From an uncultured Prevotella sp. (GTDB taxonomy: Bacteria; Bacteroidota; Bacteroidia; Bacteroidales; Bacteroidaceae), in the NCBI GenBank assembly GCA_905198745.1, contig CAJKDU010000003.1, positions 1 to 64,000 of the forward strand: DNA of 64,000 bases, read 5' to 3'. The notes beneath the pieces are model-generated. The model made no database searches, was not told the origin of the DNA, and saw only the letters and a list, made by a program, of their open reading frames with translations. Made by a program: the position numbers and the translations under genes. Position 1 is the first letter of the stretch; every line of letters starts with the position of its first letter. This document shows, one piece after another, positions 25,181 to 34,138 of the stretch.

Positions 25181-25504
25181 ATGATTACATCAATGTATCT
25201 TGCTGCCCAGCAGCAACAGGGTGGAGGCTACGGCTTCCTCATCATGATGGTGGCCATCTTCGTGATTATGTGGTTTTTCATGATTCGCCCCCAGCAGAAG
25301 AAACAGAAGGAAATACGCAAGTTCCAGAACTCGCTCGCCGAGGGCACACCAGTAGTGGTGGGCTATGGCATCTATGGAACAGTGAAGAGAATTGACCTTG
25401 CTGCCAACGTCGTGGAGGTGGAAATCGCCAAGGGCGTGGTGGTGCGTGTAGATAAAGGCGCCGTGTTCGCCGACACCTCAGCACTGCAAGGCATGCAGAA
25501 ATAA
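25181..25504 (+). CDS. yajC: Preprotein translocase subunit YajC
   Basis: A 107-residue inner-membrane protein associated with SecDF. A Gln/Gly-rich N-terminus is followed by one transmembrane segment (GFLIMMVAIFVIMWFFMI) and the family signature RPQQKKQKEIRKFQNSL. A short beta domain then follows (GTPVVVGYGIYGTVKRID). The start lies 3 nt after nusB, and the stop shares a base with the next ATG. Confidence 0.94.
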   Translation: MITSMYLAAQQQQGGGYGFLIMMVAIFVIMWFFMIRPQQKKQKEIRKFQNSLAEGTPVVVGYGIYGTVKRIDLAANVVEVEIAKGVVVRVDKGAVFADTSALQGMQK

Positions 25505-26526
25505 TGAAAGACCCGAAATTGTTGCACGAGACAAAGACAAACGTCAGGAAGTTCTTGTTCGGGGCTCTGAACAAGGAGTTCCTGATTTTTTTGTTCTTCC
25601 TCCTGGCCAGCGGAAGCTACTGGCTGCTCTTGGCGCTCAACGAGACCATTGAGCGGGAAGTCTGTGTGCCCGTACGGCTGGTGGGCGTGCCGAAAAACGT
25701 CATCGTCACCACCGACATACAGGACACGGTTCGTGTAACAGTGCGCGACAAGGGTTACACCGTGGCAGCCTACTTCTATACGACGAAAATCTCGCCTGTG
25801 GAAGTGGCTTTTGCCGACTATGCCAAACAGAACGGAACAGGCGTTGTCTCCCAGTCGGAACTGCTCAAGCTCTTGCGTCAGGAATTCTACGGCTCCACCA
25901 AGATAGTACAGGTAAAGCCCGAAAGGCTCGACTTCTTCTATAACTATGGCGAGAAACGCCGTGTGCCCGTCAGACTGTCGGGCCGCATCCTTCCCGGACA
26001 AAGCTATTACCTGGCCCGCACGGTGTTCCGCCCCGACAGCGTAGACGTGTATGCCTCGCACGAGGCACTCGACACCATCAAGTGCGTCTACACCGAGTGG
26101 CAGGACATACGCAACGTCACCGACACCATTCACCGCAAGGTGAGCCTGCGCCGCCTCCGCGGCGCCAAGGTAGTGCCTTCGGTTATCCGCATGTCGGTAT
26201 TCCCGGATGTGCTCACCGAAGAGTCGGCAGAGGTACCCGTGGTGGCGGTCAACATGCCGGAAGGCAAGGTGCTCCGCACGTTCCCCTCCCGAGTGACGGT
26301 GAAGTTCGTGGTGGGTGCCAGCATGTTCCGCATGGTCAACACGTCGAAATTCTACGTGGTGGCCGACTACAACGAACTGATGGAGCATCCTTCAGACAAA
26401 TGTAACCTCATTATCCGCACCGTGCCTTACGGCGTTCGCAAGGCACGACTGGTCACCCCACAGGTAGACTATCTGATAGAACAGCAATATGACAATGAAG
26501 ATAGCAATAACAGGAGGAATAGGTAG
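25504..26526 (+). CDS. YbbR-like domain protein
   Basis: A 340-residue membrane-anchored protein with one N-terminal transmembrane helix (LIFLFFLLASGSYWLLLAL), then extracytoplasmic YbbR-type beta repeats such as VPVRLSGRILPGQSYYLARTVFRPDSVDVYA. YbbR (CdaR) proteins regulate diadenylate cyclase in Firmicutes; in Bacteroidota the role is unproven and no cyclase is adjacent. It overlaps yajC by 1 nt and coaE by 38 nt. Confidence 0.85.
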   Translation: MKDPKLLHETKTNVRKFLFGALNKEFLIFLFFLLASGSYWLLLALNETIEREVCVPVRLVGVPKNVIVTTDIQDTVRVTVRDKGYTVAAYFYTTKISPVEVAFADYAKQNGTGVVSQSELLKLLRQEFYGSTKIVQVKPERLDFFYNYGEKRRVPVRLSGRILPGQSYYLARTVFRPDSVDVYASHEALDTIKCVYTEWQDIRNVTDTIHRKVSLRRLRGAKVVPSVIRMSVFPDVLTEESAEVPVVAVNMPEGKVLRTFPSRVTVKFVVGASMFRMVNTSKFYVVADYNELMEHPSDKCNLIIRTVPYGVRKARLVTPQVDYLIEQQYDNEDSNNRRNR

Positions 26527-27055
26527 CGGCAAGTCATACGTGTGCAAGAAGCTCACCGAAAGGGGCATCGGTGTTTACGACTGCGATGCTGCTGCCAAGC
26601 GCCTCATGAACGAATCGGACGACATCAAGTCGCGCCTCTCGGCCCTTGTGGGCGAAGAGCTGTATCAGGGCGGACGGCTTGTCAAGTCGGTCATGTCGAA
26701 ATTCCTGCTTGCCTCTGCCGAACACTCACAGGCTGTCAACGATATTGTGCACCCCGCCGTGGCGGCAGACTTCGAGCAGTCGGGACTCGACTGGATGGAA
26801 TGTGCCATCTTCTTCGGAAGCGGCTTCTACCAGCGTGTGCACATCGACAAAGTGGTGTGTGTCACCGCGCCGCTCGACATGCGTATCTCGCGCGTTATGG
26901 CAAGAGACGGCATCTCGTGCGAGAAAACCCTCGACTGGATACACAAGCAGATACCACAGGAAGAGATGCTCCGCCGCTCGGACTATGAAATAGTCAATGA
27001 CCGCATACACAATGTAGGACGGCAACTTGACGAACTGCTCGAAAAACTGAAATAA
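26489..27055 (+). CDS. coaE: Dephospho-CoA kinase
   Basis: A 188-residue enzyme for the last step of coenzyme A synthesis. The P-loop is AITGGIGSGKSYV (residues 5-17), followed by GVYDCDAAAKRLMNE and VHPAV, with a typical lid region (RISRVMARDGIS). The start at 26489 (MTMK) overlaps the YbbR gene; an ATG 6 nt later is equally possible. Confidence 0.95.
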   Translation: MTMKIAITGGIGSGKSYVCKKLTERGIGVYDCDAAAKRLMNESDDIKSRLSALVGEELYQGGRLVKSVMSKFLLASAEHSQAVNDIVHPAVAADFEQSGLDWMECAIFFGSGFYQRVHIDKVVCVTAPLDMRISRVMARDGISCEKTLDWIHKQIPQEEMLRRSDYEIVNDRIHNVGRQLDELLEKLK

Positions 27056-27106
27056 ATTTAGAAAAGGAATTTTACTTTTAATTATAATCATCGTTTATAT
27101 AAAAGA

Positions 27107-27553
27107 ATGGAAACAATACTCTCTATCGCCGGCAAACCGGGACTATACAAGCTGGTGTCTCGCGGCAAGATGAACCTTATCGTAGAAGCAATCGACGAAA
27201 CTCACAAGCGCATGCCCGCCTTCGCCACCGACCGTGTGACAAGCCTGGGCGACATCGCCATGTATACAGATGCCGAGGACGTGCCATTGATGACCGTGCT
27301 GGCCAACGTGCGCGACAAGGAACAGGGCAAGGTGTGCTCGCTCAACTACAAGAAGTGCTCGGCCAACGAACTTCACGAGTATTTTGCCGCCGTGCTTCCC
27401 GCTTACGACCGTGACCGCGTGCACGACAGCGACATTAAGAAACTGATCCAGTGGTACAACATCCTCGCCAAGGCTGGCGTGACCAACTTCGAGGAAATCA
27501 TGCGCCCCACAGAAGGCGACAATGTGGACGACCGACAGGATAAGGCCGAATAA
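27107..27553 (+). CDS. DUF5606 family protein
   Basis: A 148-residue cytoplasmic protein of unknown function, conserved in Bacteroidota. It opens METILSIAGKPGLYKLVSRGKMNLIVEAID and has a C-terminal acidic tail. The spacing of 51 nt after coaE suggests either the same operon or a weak promoter in the AT-rich gap (TACTTTTA near 27073). Confidence 0.85.
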   Translation: METILSIAGKPGLYKLVSRGKMNLIVEAIDETHKRMPAFATDRVTSLGDIAMYTDAEDVPLMTVLANVRDKEQGKVCSLNYKKCSANELHEYFAAVLPAYDRDRVHDSDIKKLIQWYNILAKAGVTNFEEIMRPTEGDNVDDRQDKAE

Positions 27554-27587
27554 GCGTTTGCTGTAAAACAACTATAACTATGGTATG

Positions 27588-27624
27588 AAACTGCCTCGCT
27601 GGCAAAACCGGTGAGACAGTTTTT
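27588..27624 (+). terminator. Intrinsic terminator after the DUF5606 gene
   Basis: AAACTG (27588-27593) plus CTCGCTGG pairs with CCGGTGAG and CAGTTT (27617-27622) around a CAAAA loop, followed by T's. It ends 9 nt before the riboswitch candidate, so the transporter gene either starts upstream of this hairpin or is fed by read-through. Confidence 0.8.
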
Positions 27625-27633
27625 ATGCCAAGC

Positions 27634-27664
27634 AGAGTGCTTGTCTAACCTCTTTAAAAACAAG
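27634..27664 (+). promoter_or_regulatory. preQ1-I riboswitch candidate upstream of the queuosine precursor transporter
   Basis: The 31-nt segment folds as an H-type pseudoknot. P1 is AGAG (27634-27637)/CTCT (27650-27653). The 12-nt loop TGCTTGTCTAAC contains CTTGT (27640-27644), which pairs with ACAAG (27660-27664) after an A-rich L3 (TTAAAAA). The layout and the CTAAC-P1' junction match the class I preQ1 aptamer, and C27649 corresponds to the base that pairs with preQ1. It ends 4 nt before the ATG at 27669, so ligand binding would block translation initiation. Confidence 0.7.
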
Positions 27665-27668
27665 AAAA

Positions 27669-28358
27669 ATGAAAACAAAAGGTAAGAGCGTCAGCTTGAC
27701 GTTCATGTTGTTCAGCGTGTTGTTCTGTGTGTGCTTGATAGCAGCCAATGTGCTTGAAACCAAACAGATAGATGTGCTGGGAGTAAGTCTTACGGGTGGA
27801 CTCATCGTGTTCCCCGTGTCGTATATCATCAACGATTGCGTGTGCGAAGTGTGGGGCTATCAGAAGATGCGCCTGCTCATTTGGCTCGGCTTCGTGATGA
27901 ACTTCTTCTTTGTGGCTCTGGGCGCCCTTTGCGACGCCATCCCCGGAGCCTCCTATTGGACCAATGACGCAGGGTTCCATGCCGTCTTCGGATTGGCACC
28001 ACGCATAGCCTTGGCTTCGTTCGTGGCTTTCCTTGCAGGCTCGTTTGTCAATGCCTATGTGATGAGCCGCATGAAGTTGAACTCTGCCGGTCGTCATTTC
28101 TCATGGCGAGCCATCATGAGTACCGTTTACGGCGAGAGCGCCGATTCGCTTATATTCTTCCCGCTGGCTCTCTATGGCGTGGTACCCACCGGTGAACTGC
28201 CCAAGCTTATGCTCTGGCAAGTGGTGCTCAAGACGGTCTACGAAGTGATAGCCTTGCCCTTGACCATACGTGTGGTCAGGAAAGTGAAACAATATGAGGG
28301 CGAAGACGCCTACGACAAAGGCGTGAACTATAATATTTGGAAGATATTTAACATATAA
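27669..28358 (+). CDS. yhhQ: Queuosine precursor transporter (YhhQ/QPTR family)
   Basis: A 229-residue inner-membrane protein with about six hydrophobic segments. Family marks are LIAANVLETKQID, FPVSYIINDCVCEVWGY and STVYGESADSLIFFPLAL. The family imports preQ0, preQ1 or queuine-type precursors. The adjacent queF gene and the preQ1 riboswitch candidate in its leader support this substrate. Confidence 0.93.
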   Translation: MKTKGKSVSLTFMLFSVLFCVCLIAANVLETKQIDVLGVSLTGGLIVFPVSYIINDCVCEVWGYQKMRLLIWLGFVMNFFFVALGALCDAIPGASYWTNDAGFHAVFGLAPRIALASFVAFLAGSFVNAYVMSRMKLNSAGRHFSWRAIMSTVYGESADSLIFFPLALYGVVPTGELPKLMLWQVVLKTVYEVIALPLTIRVVRKVKQYEGEDAYDKGVNYNIWKIFNI

Positions 28359-28370
28359 AAGTTATACGAG

Positions 28371-28835
28371 ATGAATCAAGAAAACAGAAAGGATGAAGGA
28401 TTGAAGGCTCTTGGAGCCAAGACAAAATATGCCATGGACTATGCTCCGGAGGTGCTCGAGACGTTTGTCAACAAGCATCCCGGCAATGACTACTGGGTGC
28501 GATTCAACTGCCCGGAGTTCACTTCGCTTTGTCCTATCACAGGACAACCCGACTTCGCAGAAATACGCATCATGTATATACCCGACGTGAAGATGGTAGA
28601 AAGCAAGAGTCTGAAACTTTACCTGTTCAGTTTCCGTAACCATGGCGACTTCCATGAAGACTGCGTGAACATCATCATGAAAGACTTGGTGAAGCTTATG
28701 GATCCTAAATACATAGAGGTGACAGGCCTGTTCACTCCCCGTGGCGGCATCAGCATCTATCCCTTTGCCAACTATGGCAGGCCAGGTACCAAATATGAAC
28801 AGCTTGCCGAACAACGTTTTGCCAATCACCAGTAG
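28371..28835 (+). CDS. queF: NADPH-dependent 7-cyano-7-deazaguanine reductase QueF
   Basis: A 154-residue enzyme of the short (YkvM-type) form that reduces preQ0 to preQ1. The signature FTSLCPITGQPDFAEI gives catalytic Cys54 and Asp61; ESKSLKLYLFSFRNHGDFHE is the NADPH-binding QueF motif region. It lies 12 nt after the transporter and is surely co-transcribed, so the riboswitch may control both. Confidence 0.96.
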   Translation: MNQENRKDEGLKALGAKTKYAMDYAPEVLETFVNKHPGNDYWVRFNCPEFTSLCPITGQPDFAEIRIMYIPDVKMVESKSLKLYLFSFRNHGDFHEDCVNIIMKDLVKLMDPKYIEVTGLFTPRGGISIYPFANYGRPGTKYEQLAEQRFANHQ

Positions 28836-28938
28836 AGAAGGGAAGAGCGATTGTTCCAAAAGGTAGCAATACAAATCGAATGATAAAATATTTAAAAAAA
28901 TATATGGAAGAAAACTTGTTTTGATTGCTTTTTTGTCT

Positions 28939-28946
28939 TACTTTTG
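28939..28946 (+). promoter_or_regulatory. -7 element of the exopolysaccharide operon
   Basis: TACTTTTG, 58 nt upstream of the ATG at 29005. CTTG at 28915-28918 is a possible -33 at 20-bp spacing. The flank is very AT-rich. Confidence 0.6.
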
Positions 28947-29004
28947 CAGACCGAAGAAATCAAGTGTTTTTTGATGAGGCTATTCTAAATCTTACGAACC
29001 CGAT

Positions 29005-31491
29005 ATGAACGAAGAATTCAATGCTGGCATACAACAGCAAGATGAAGAGAAACAAGTAAACTATGTTGACATGTTCATGAGGTATCTCATGTACTGGCCA
29101 TGGATATTGGCCTGCCTTGTAGTGTCTCTTATAGTGGCTTTCTTTATGTATAAGCATGCTACACCAGTCTATAAGACTGATGCTTCCATGCTGATTAAAA
29201 CCAATGATAATCAAAGCGCTTTCCGCTCCTCGTCGTTCGCAGGAGCCATTAGTGCCCAGGATATGGGCATGTTTTCCATGGCAAGCGACTTTGATACGGA
29301 AGTCAAAGTGCTGGCTTCGCGCAACCTTATCCAGCATGTCATAGAGTCTCTTGACCTTTATGTGGAACAGCGTATGGAGACGCCTTTACGCTACAAGGAT
29401 ATCTATGGCGTGTCGCCCATTCGTGTATGGACCACACCACAAGAGGCTGGCAAGATGGGGCTTGCCGATATTGACATTGAGCTGAAAGCCAACGGCTCGT
29501 TTGACGTGAAGGCTAAAGTAGGACCGACAAAGGCTACTACGTATGAATACGAGAAACATTTTGACAGGTTGCCGGCACTCCTCAGTACCCGCTATGGAGT
29601 AGTCAGTATCTCGCGTGTTGATTCCGTGCGTATGCGCGACTGCCATATCCGTTCTACCATTACAGACCCGGAACTGCAGGCCAAGGCCTTCTCTGCCCGT
29701 CTCTCTGTTGAACCGGCAGACAAGAAAACCTATGTGGCTTCCATTTCTTTCAATGATCCTTCACCGCTTCGTTCCATTGCTTTCATCAACCGATTGGTAC
29801 AGCAGTATAACTACGAGGCCAATGTAGATAAGAATGTGGCAGCTGAGAAGACGTCTGAGTTTATCAACAACCGCATCGTGCTTATCTCCCAGGAACTCGG
29901 CAAGACCGAGGGACAGATGGCTGGATTCAAGAAGCGTGCCGGATTGACTGACTTGCAGTCGGATGCAAAGATTACGCTTGAGAACCGCAGCGCATACGAG
30001 AAGCGCAGAAGCGACAACGATACGCAGCTTCGTCTGATACAGTACGTGAAGTCGTTCATCAATCAGGCAGGTAACCAAAACGAGGTTATTCCTCTCAATA
30101 CGGCTGTACCAGGACAGGACGACGGCGGACTGAGCAAGATTATTGCTCAGTATAACGACTTGATACTCAATCGTGCACGCTTGATTCGCAATTCGAGTGA
30201 AAGCAGTACTGTGATTCGTGACATGGATGTTCAGATTAAGGGAATGCGAAATACCATCAACCAAACGATGGCTTCGGTGGAACGTAGTGCCCGCATAACT
30301 CAGGCCAAACTCGATACTGAGGCTGCCCGCTATGCCGGACAGGTAAGTTCTGTTCCAGAAGACGAGAAGCAGTTCTTGAACATCTCGCGCCAGCGCGATT
30401 TCCAATCACAGCTCTATCTCATCCTGATGCAGAAGCGTGAGGAAAATGCCATCCGTTTGGCTGCCACGGCCAATAATGGTAAGCTTATTGAGTCGCCAAT
30501 GGTTTCCGCCAAGGTGTCGCCTAAGGGCAGCATCTTCATGCTGATAGCCATGGTGCTCGGCATTGCCTTCCCTTGCTTGATTATCTACCTCAAGCAACTG
30601 CTTGCCTTCAAGATTGAGAGCCGTGCCGACGTGACAAATATCACAAACTTGCCGATTATCGGTGAAATACCGTTTGACAAGTCTGTGCGTGGTGAGCGTG
30701 ACATTCTTATCAGGGAAAATCAGAACGACTTGATGGAAGAAGTGTTCCGTAACTTCCGTACCAACCTTCAGTTCCAATTGGGCGGCAACAAGCGGGTCAT
30801 TCTTGTTTCTTCTACGACATCGGGCGAAGGTAAGTCCACCATATCGGGCAACCTTGCCACCAGTTTGGCGTTCCTTGGCAAGAAAGTTGTTATCGTCGGA
30901 CTCGATGTGCGCAAGCCTGGCTTGAATAAGGTGTTCCACCTGCCGATACATCACACCAAGGGTATCACTTCATACCTCAGTGATCCGGACAATACGGACT
31001 TGATGTCGCTCGTGCAGCCATCGGGCGTAAGCAAGAACCTTGACGTGCTGGTAGGTGGTATCATACCGCCTAACCCAACCGAACTGGTGGCGCGTCCATC
31101 GCTTGACAAGGCGATAGAGATACTCAAGCAGCATTATGAAGTGATTATCATTGATACGGCACCGCTCGGCATGATGTCTGATACTCCATTGATAGCAAGA
31201 GTAGCAGACGCTACCGTATATGTCTGCCGTGCTAACTACACACGCAAGGCTTCATTTGCGCTCATCAACGAGGCACGTGACCAGAAGAAGTTGCCTAACA
31301 TAGGCATTGTGCTCAATGGCATTGACATGAACAGTCGTAGCAGTGGCTACTATTATGGCTATGGCAACTATGGAAAGTACAATCGCTATGGCTATGGTTA
31401 TGGTCGTGACTATGGTGCCGGTTATGAGCATACCGGTATGTCGCAAGATAAAAAAAAGAATATCTTTGAGAAAATATTTAGCAAGAAATAA
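29005..31491 (+). CDS. Polysaccharide co-polymerase with tyrosine autokinase domain (Wzc type)
   Basis: An 828-residue fused protein controlling capsule or exopolysaccharide chain length. The N-terminal Wzz domain has TM1 (WPWILACLVVSLIVAFF). A periplasmic coiled-coil region with a GNVR-like segment follows, then TM2 (IFMLIAMVLGIAFPCLIIYL, near 510-530). The cytoplasmic BY-kinase has Walker A STTSGEGKSTISGN, Walker A' VVIVGLDVRKPGL and Walker B VIIIDTAPLG. The C-terminal cluster is very Tyr-rich (YYYGYGNYGKYNRYGYGYG), the expected autophosphorylation tail. The wza gene starts 1 nt later. Confidence 0.93.
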   Translation: MNEEFNAGIQQQDEEKQVNYVDMFMRYLMYWPWILACLVVSLIVAFFMYKHATPVYKTDASMLIKTNDNQSAFRSSSFAGAISAQDMGMFSMASDFDTEVKVLASRNLIQHVIESLDLYVEQRMETPLRYKDIYGVSPIRVWTTPQEAGKMGLADIDIELKANGSFDVKAKVGPTKATTYEYEKHFDRLPALLSTRYGVVSISRVDSVRMRDCHIRSTITDPELQAKAFSARLSVEPADKKTYVASISFNDPSPLRSIAFINRLVQQYNYEANVDKNVAAEKTSEFINNRIVLISQELGKTEGQMAGFKKRAGLTDLQSDAKITLENRSAYEKRRSDNDTQLRLIQYVKSFINQAGNQNEVIPLNTAVPGQDDGGLSKIIAQYNDLILNRARLIRNSSESSTVIRDMDVQIKGMRNTINQTMASVERSARITQAKLDTEAARYAGQVSSVPEDEKQFLNISRQRDFQSQLYLILMQKREENAIRLAATANNGKLIESPMVSAKVSPKGSIFMLIAMVLGIAFPCLIIYLKQLLAFKIESRADVTNITNLPIIGEIPFDKSVRGERDILIRENQNDLMEEVFRNFRTNLQFQLGGNKRVILVSSTTSGEGKSTISGNLATSLAFLGKKVVIVGLDVRKPGLNKVFHLPIHHTKGITSYLSDPDNTDLMSLVQPSGVSKNLDVLVGGIIPPNPTELVARPSLDKAIEILKQHYEVIIIDTAPLGMMSDTPLIARVADATVYVCRANYTRKASFALINEARDQKKLPNIGIVLNGIDMNSRSSGYYYGYGNYGKYNRYGYGYGRDYGAGYEHTGMSQDKKKNIFEKIFSKK

Positions 31492-31492
31492 G

Positions 31493-32308
31493 ATGAAAAA
31501 AATCAATATCTTCATAAGTGGGTTGGCTATGGTCGCCATGACGTCTTGTGTATCTAGCAAGAAAATCACTTATTTGCAGGGCAGTGACGTAACTTTCAAG
31601 ACTGCTCAGCAAATCAGTCAGCAGTATGATTTGCGTATCAAGCCTGCTGACCGTATCTCCATTACCATTTCTTGTTCTGATCCCGAACTCCTCGTGCCTT
31701 TCGGACAGAACGTGGTGCTCGGTTCAACTTCTGTTCAGAAGGGCGGACAAATCAGTACCTATGGCAATCAGCAGGATGCCTATGTGGGCTACACCGTAGA
31801 CAATAGAGGCTATATTAAACTTCCGGTAATCGGAGAGGTTAGAGCTGCCGGCTATACGGAGTCAAGTCTTGCTGAGGAGATACAGAACAGCATTATCAAG
31901 TCTGGCTACATCAAAGACCCTCAGGTGCTCGTGAAGTTTACCAATGCCCGTGTCAGTGTGCTCGGTGCGGTGAACCGTCCCGGTCAGTTCCAACTCAATT
32001 CGCAACGTACATCCATTCTTGATGTCATAGCCCAGGCTGGTGACGTGAGCGATATGGGATTGAAGACAAATGTGAAACTCTTTCGTGAAACTGATGGCAA
32101 GCGTAGCATGTACACTCTTGACCTGACTAACGACAGCGTGTTTAATAGTCCCGCTTTCTATTTGCAGCAGAATGACCTTATTGTTATACAGCCCAACAAG
32201 GCACAGAACGTGAAGAGTTCACCTTTCCTGACTTTCTGGGGAGCTGCCGCATCCATTACAGGCTTAATCAGTTCCATTACCGCCATCGTTATTGCAGTGA
32301 GCAAGTAA
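31493..32308 (+). CDS. Polysaccharide export lipoprotein (Wza type)
   Basis: A 271-residue outer-membrane export protein. The lipobox AMTSC marks Cys19. The Poly_export domain contains YDLRIKPADRISITISCSDPEL and a SLBB domain (VLGAVNRPGQFQL, SILDVIAQAGDVSDMG). The end is hydrophobic (SITGLISSITAIVIAV). The start at 31493 is preferred because the longer frame overlaps the Tyr-rich end of the kinase gene. Confidence 0.92.
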   Translation: MKKINIFISGLAMVAMTSCVSSKKITYLQGSDVTFKTAQQISQQYDLRIKPADRISITISCSDPELLVPFGQNVVLGSTSVQKGGQISTYGNQQDAYVGYTVDNRGYIKLPVIGEVRAAGYTESSLAEEIQNSIIKSGYIKDPQVLVKFTNARVSVLGAVNRPGQFQLNSQRTSILDVIAQAGDVSDMGLKTNVKLFRETDGKRSMYTLDLTNDSVFNSPAFYLQQNDLIVIQPNKAQNVKSSPFLTFWGAAASITGLISSITAIVIAVSK

Positions 32309-32480
32309 GTGTAGACGACGGAGATGTCCGGATTCTTTACGATAATAAATATCGGTATACCTATATCGATATGTCGTAGAGAATGGTAAGTGAATACGAA
32401 TCAATTAGATAGAACAATATGCCTTTTTAACAAAGAACTTGTTTCCTGTCAAGATTTTTGGTAAAAAAAAAAGCATTTCT

Positions 32481-33866
32481 ATGAATAACCACAAGAGTAT
32501 TTTAATGACCATCGCCGTACTGTTCGGTGAGTTGGCCTTGTTCGTGAGCTTGTTCACATTCTTCATGGATAGGGTAGGGAGCTGTGATGTCTTGATACGC
32601 AACCAGTCCATGCTGATTCATGCGCTCATATTCATGATGATTTCCTATAGTGGGGGAGTAATCCTTTACCGACGGAACACCCGCGACTTTCAAATACTGT
32701 TGCTGGAATTGCGCAATGTAGCCTATTTCTTCATTATATATATTATACTCCATGAACTGATAGACTTCCCCACTTTACCGTTTCTTGTATTCCTTAAATT
32801 TCTTGGCATTTTCTTTGCAGCCGCGTCACTCTACCGTTTGGCATTAAGATGTTTCGTGAAGTTCTATAGGTCTCAGAAATCCCACATACACCATGTGGTA
32901 TTGGTTGGCGGAACGTCAAATGTCCTTGCTCTTCACAAGGAATTCTGCGCAGTCAAGTCATACGGCTATGAGGCATTGGGCTATTTTGACTTTGAACCCA
33001 ATCCCGAATTTCCTGAAGACTGTCCTTATTTGGGCACCCCTTACGATGTGATACCATATCTTCAGAATCATCGTGAAGTGCACGAACTCTATTGCTGCTT
33101 GTCGTCTTCGCATGAAGACTTTATCTTGCAGTTGGTGCATTATTGTCTGAATAACCTGGTGCATTTCTATAGTCTGCCTACACTGACCAACTACATGCAC
33201 CATCGCATGTATTTCAATGTGTTGGGCAACGTGCCCTATTTCAGTTTCTTCCGCGATCCTCTCACAAAAGTGGAAAACCGGATGATCAAGCGCACGTTTG
33301 ATATTGTCTTTTCGCTCACGTTCCTCTGCACGCTTTTCCCCATTATCTTTGTGATAGTGGCAATAGTGACAAAGATAACCATGCCCGGTCCCATCTTCTT
33401 CAGACAGAAGCGCAACGGACTTAACGACAAGGAGTTCTATTGCCTGAAGTTCCGCAGCATGCGCGTGAATGCTGATGCAGACAAGGTTCAGGCCACCAAG
33501 GACGACCCACGCAAGACCAAATGGGGCAATATCATGCGCAAGACCAATATTGATGAGCTGCCACAGTTTATCAATGTGCTTATGGGTGATATGAGTGTGG
33601 TGGGACCACGTCCCCACATGGTGCTCCATACGGAGAAATATTCCAAACTTATCAACATGTATATGGTGCGTCATTTCGTGAAGCCTGGCATCACCGGTTG
33701 GAGTCAGGTAACCGGTTTCCGTGGTGAGACCAAGGACATCAGTCAGATGGAAGGCCGTGTACGTGGAGACATCTGGTATATAGAACATTGGAGCTTCTGG
33801 CTCGACCTGTATATCATATTCAAGACTGTAGCTAATGCTATTATAGGCGATAAAGAGGCTTATTGA
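32481..33866 (+). CDS. Exopolysaccharide polyprenyl glycosylphosphotransferase (WbaP/WcaJ type)
   Basis: A 461-residue membrane enzyme that puts the first sugar-1-phosphate on undecaprenyl phosphate. Four or five N-terminal membrane helices and a central Rossmann-like domain are followed by the catalytic bacterial sugar transferase domain from about 280: KRTFDIVFSL, PGPIFFRQKRNGLNDKEF, KFRSMR, RKTNIDELPQF and GDMSVVGPRPHM. The start is the ATG at 32481, 172 nt after wza. No further glycosyltransferases, flippase or polymerase follow. Confidence 0.93.
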   Translation: MNNHKSILMTIAVLFGELALFVSLFTFFMDRVGSCDVLIRNQSMLIHALIFMMISYSGGVILYRRNTRDFQILLLELRNVAYFFIIYIILHELIDFPTLPFLVFLKFLGIFFAAASLYRLALRCFVKFYRSQKSHIHHVVLVGGTSNVLALHKEFCAVKSYGYEALGYFDFEPNPEFPEDCPYLGTPYDVIPYLQNHREVHELYCCLSSSHEDFILQLVHYCLNNLVHFYSLPTLTNYMHHRMYFNVLGNVPYFSFFRDPLTKVENRMIKRTFDIVFSLTFLCTLFPIIFVIVAIVTKITMPGPIFFRQKRNGLNDKEFYCLKFRSMRVNADADKVQATKDDPRKTKWGNIMRKTNIDELPQFINVLMGDMSVVGPRPHMVLHTEKYSKLINMYMVRHFVKPGITGWSQVTGFRGETKDISQMEGRVRGDIWYIEHWSFWLDLYIIFKTVANAIIGDKEAY

Positions 33867-34031
33867 CGGACCTGTAGGGCTTGATGGTTTAACCCCACAT
33901 GTCATATTTCCCAAGAGAACATTGCAATTGTATGAACCGGGGGGTATCGCCGGATAGTTGTTCCCACAGGGTTGTATAGGCAGCCTTTTATCCATTTCGT
34001 CAAATAATCAGGCGGCAATAATAAAATATCA

Positions 34032-34070
34032 AAAATAATACAGTGAATTAGTCGCTGTATTATTTTTTTT
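34032..34070 (+). terminator. Terminator of the exopolysaccharide operon
   Basis: AAAATAATACAG (34032-34043) pairs with CTGTATTATTTT (34055-34066), followed by T's. It lies 165 nt after the sugar transferase stop and just before the next promoter. The gap 33867-34031 holds no gene. Confidence 0.85.
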
Positions 34071-34073
34071 TCC

Positions 34074-34081
34074 TAATTTTG
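34074..34081 (+). promoter_or_regulatory. -7 element of the carboxylase gene
   Basis: TAATTTTG, 58 nt upstream of the ATG at 34139, directly after the terminator of the preceding operon. Confidence 0.6.
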
Positions 34082-34138
34082 CACATTTGAAAGGATTGTG
34101 TGAAACTATTATTCAGAAAAAAGACATAACAAATACAG

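Noticed and set aside
31343..31492. N-terminal extension of the Wza-like protein by 50 codons
   Set aside because: Met/Ala/Thr-rich out-of-frame reading of the Tyr-rich kinase tail. The lipoprotein signal begins at 31493.
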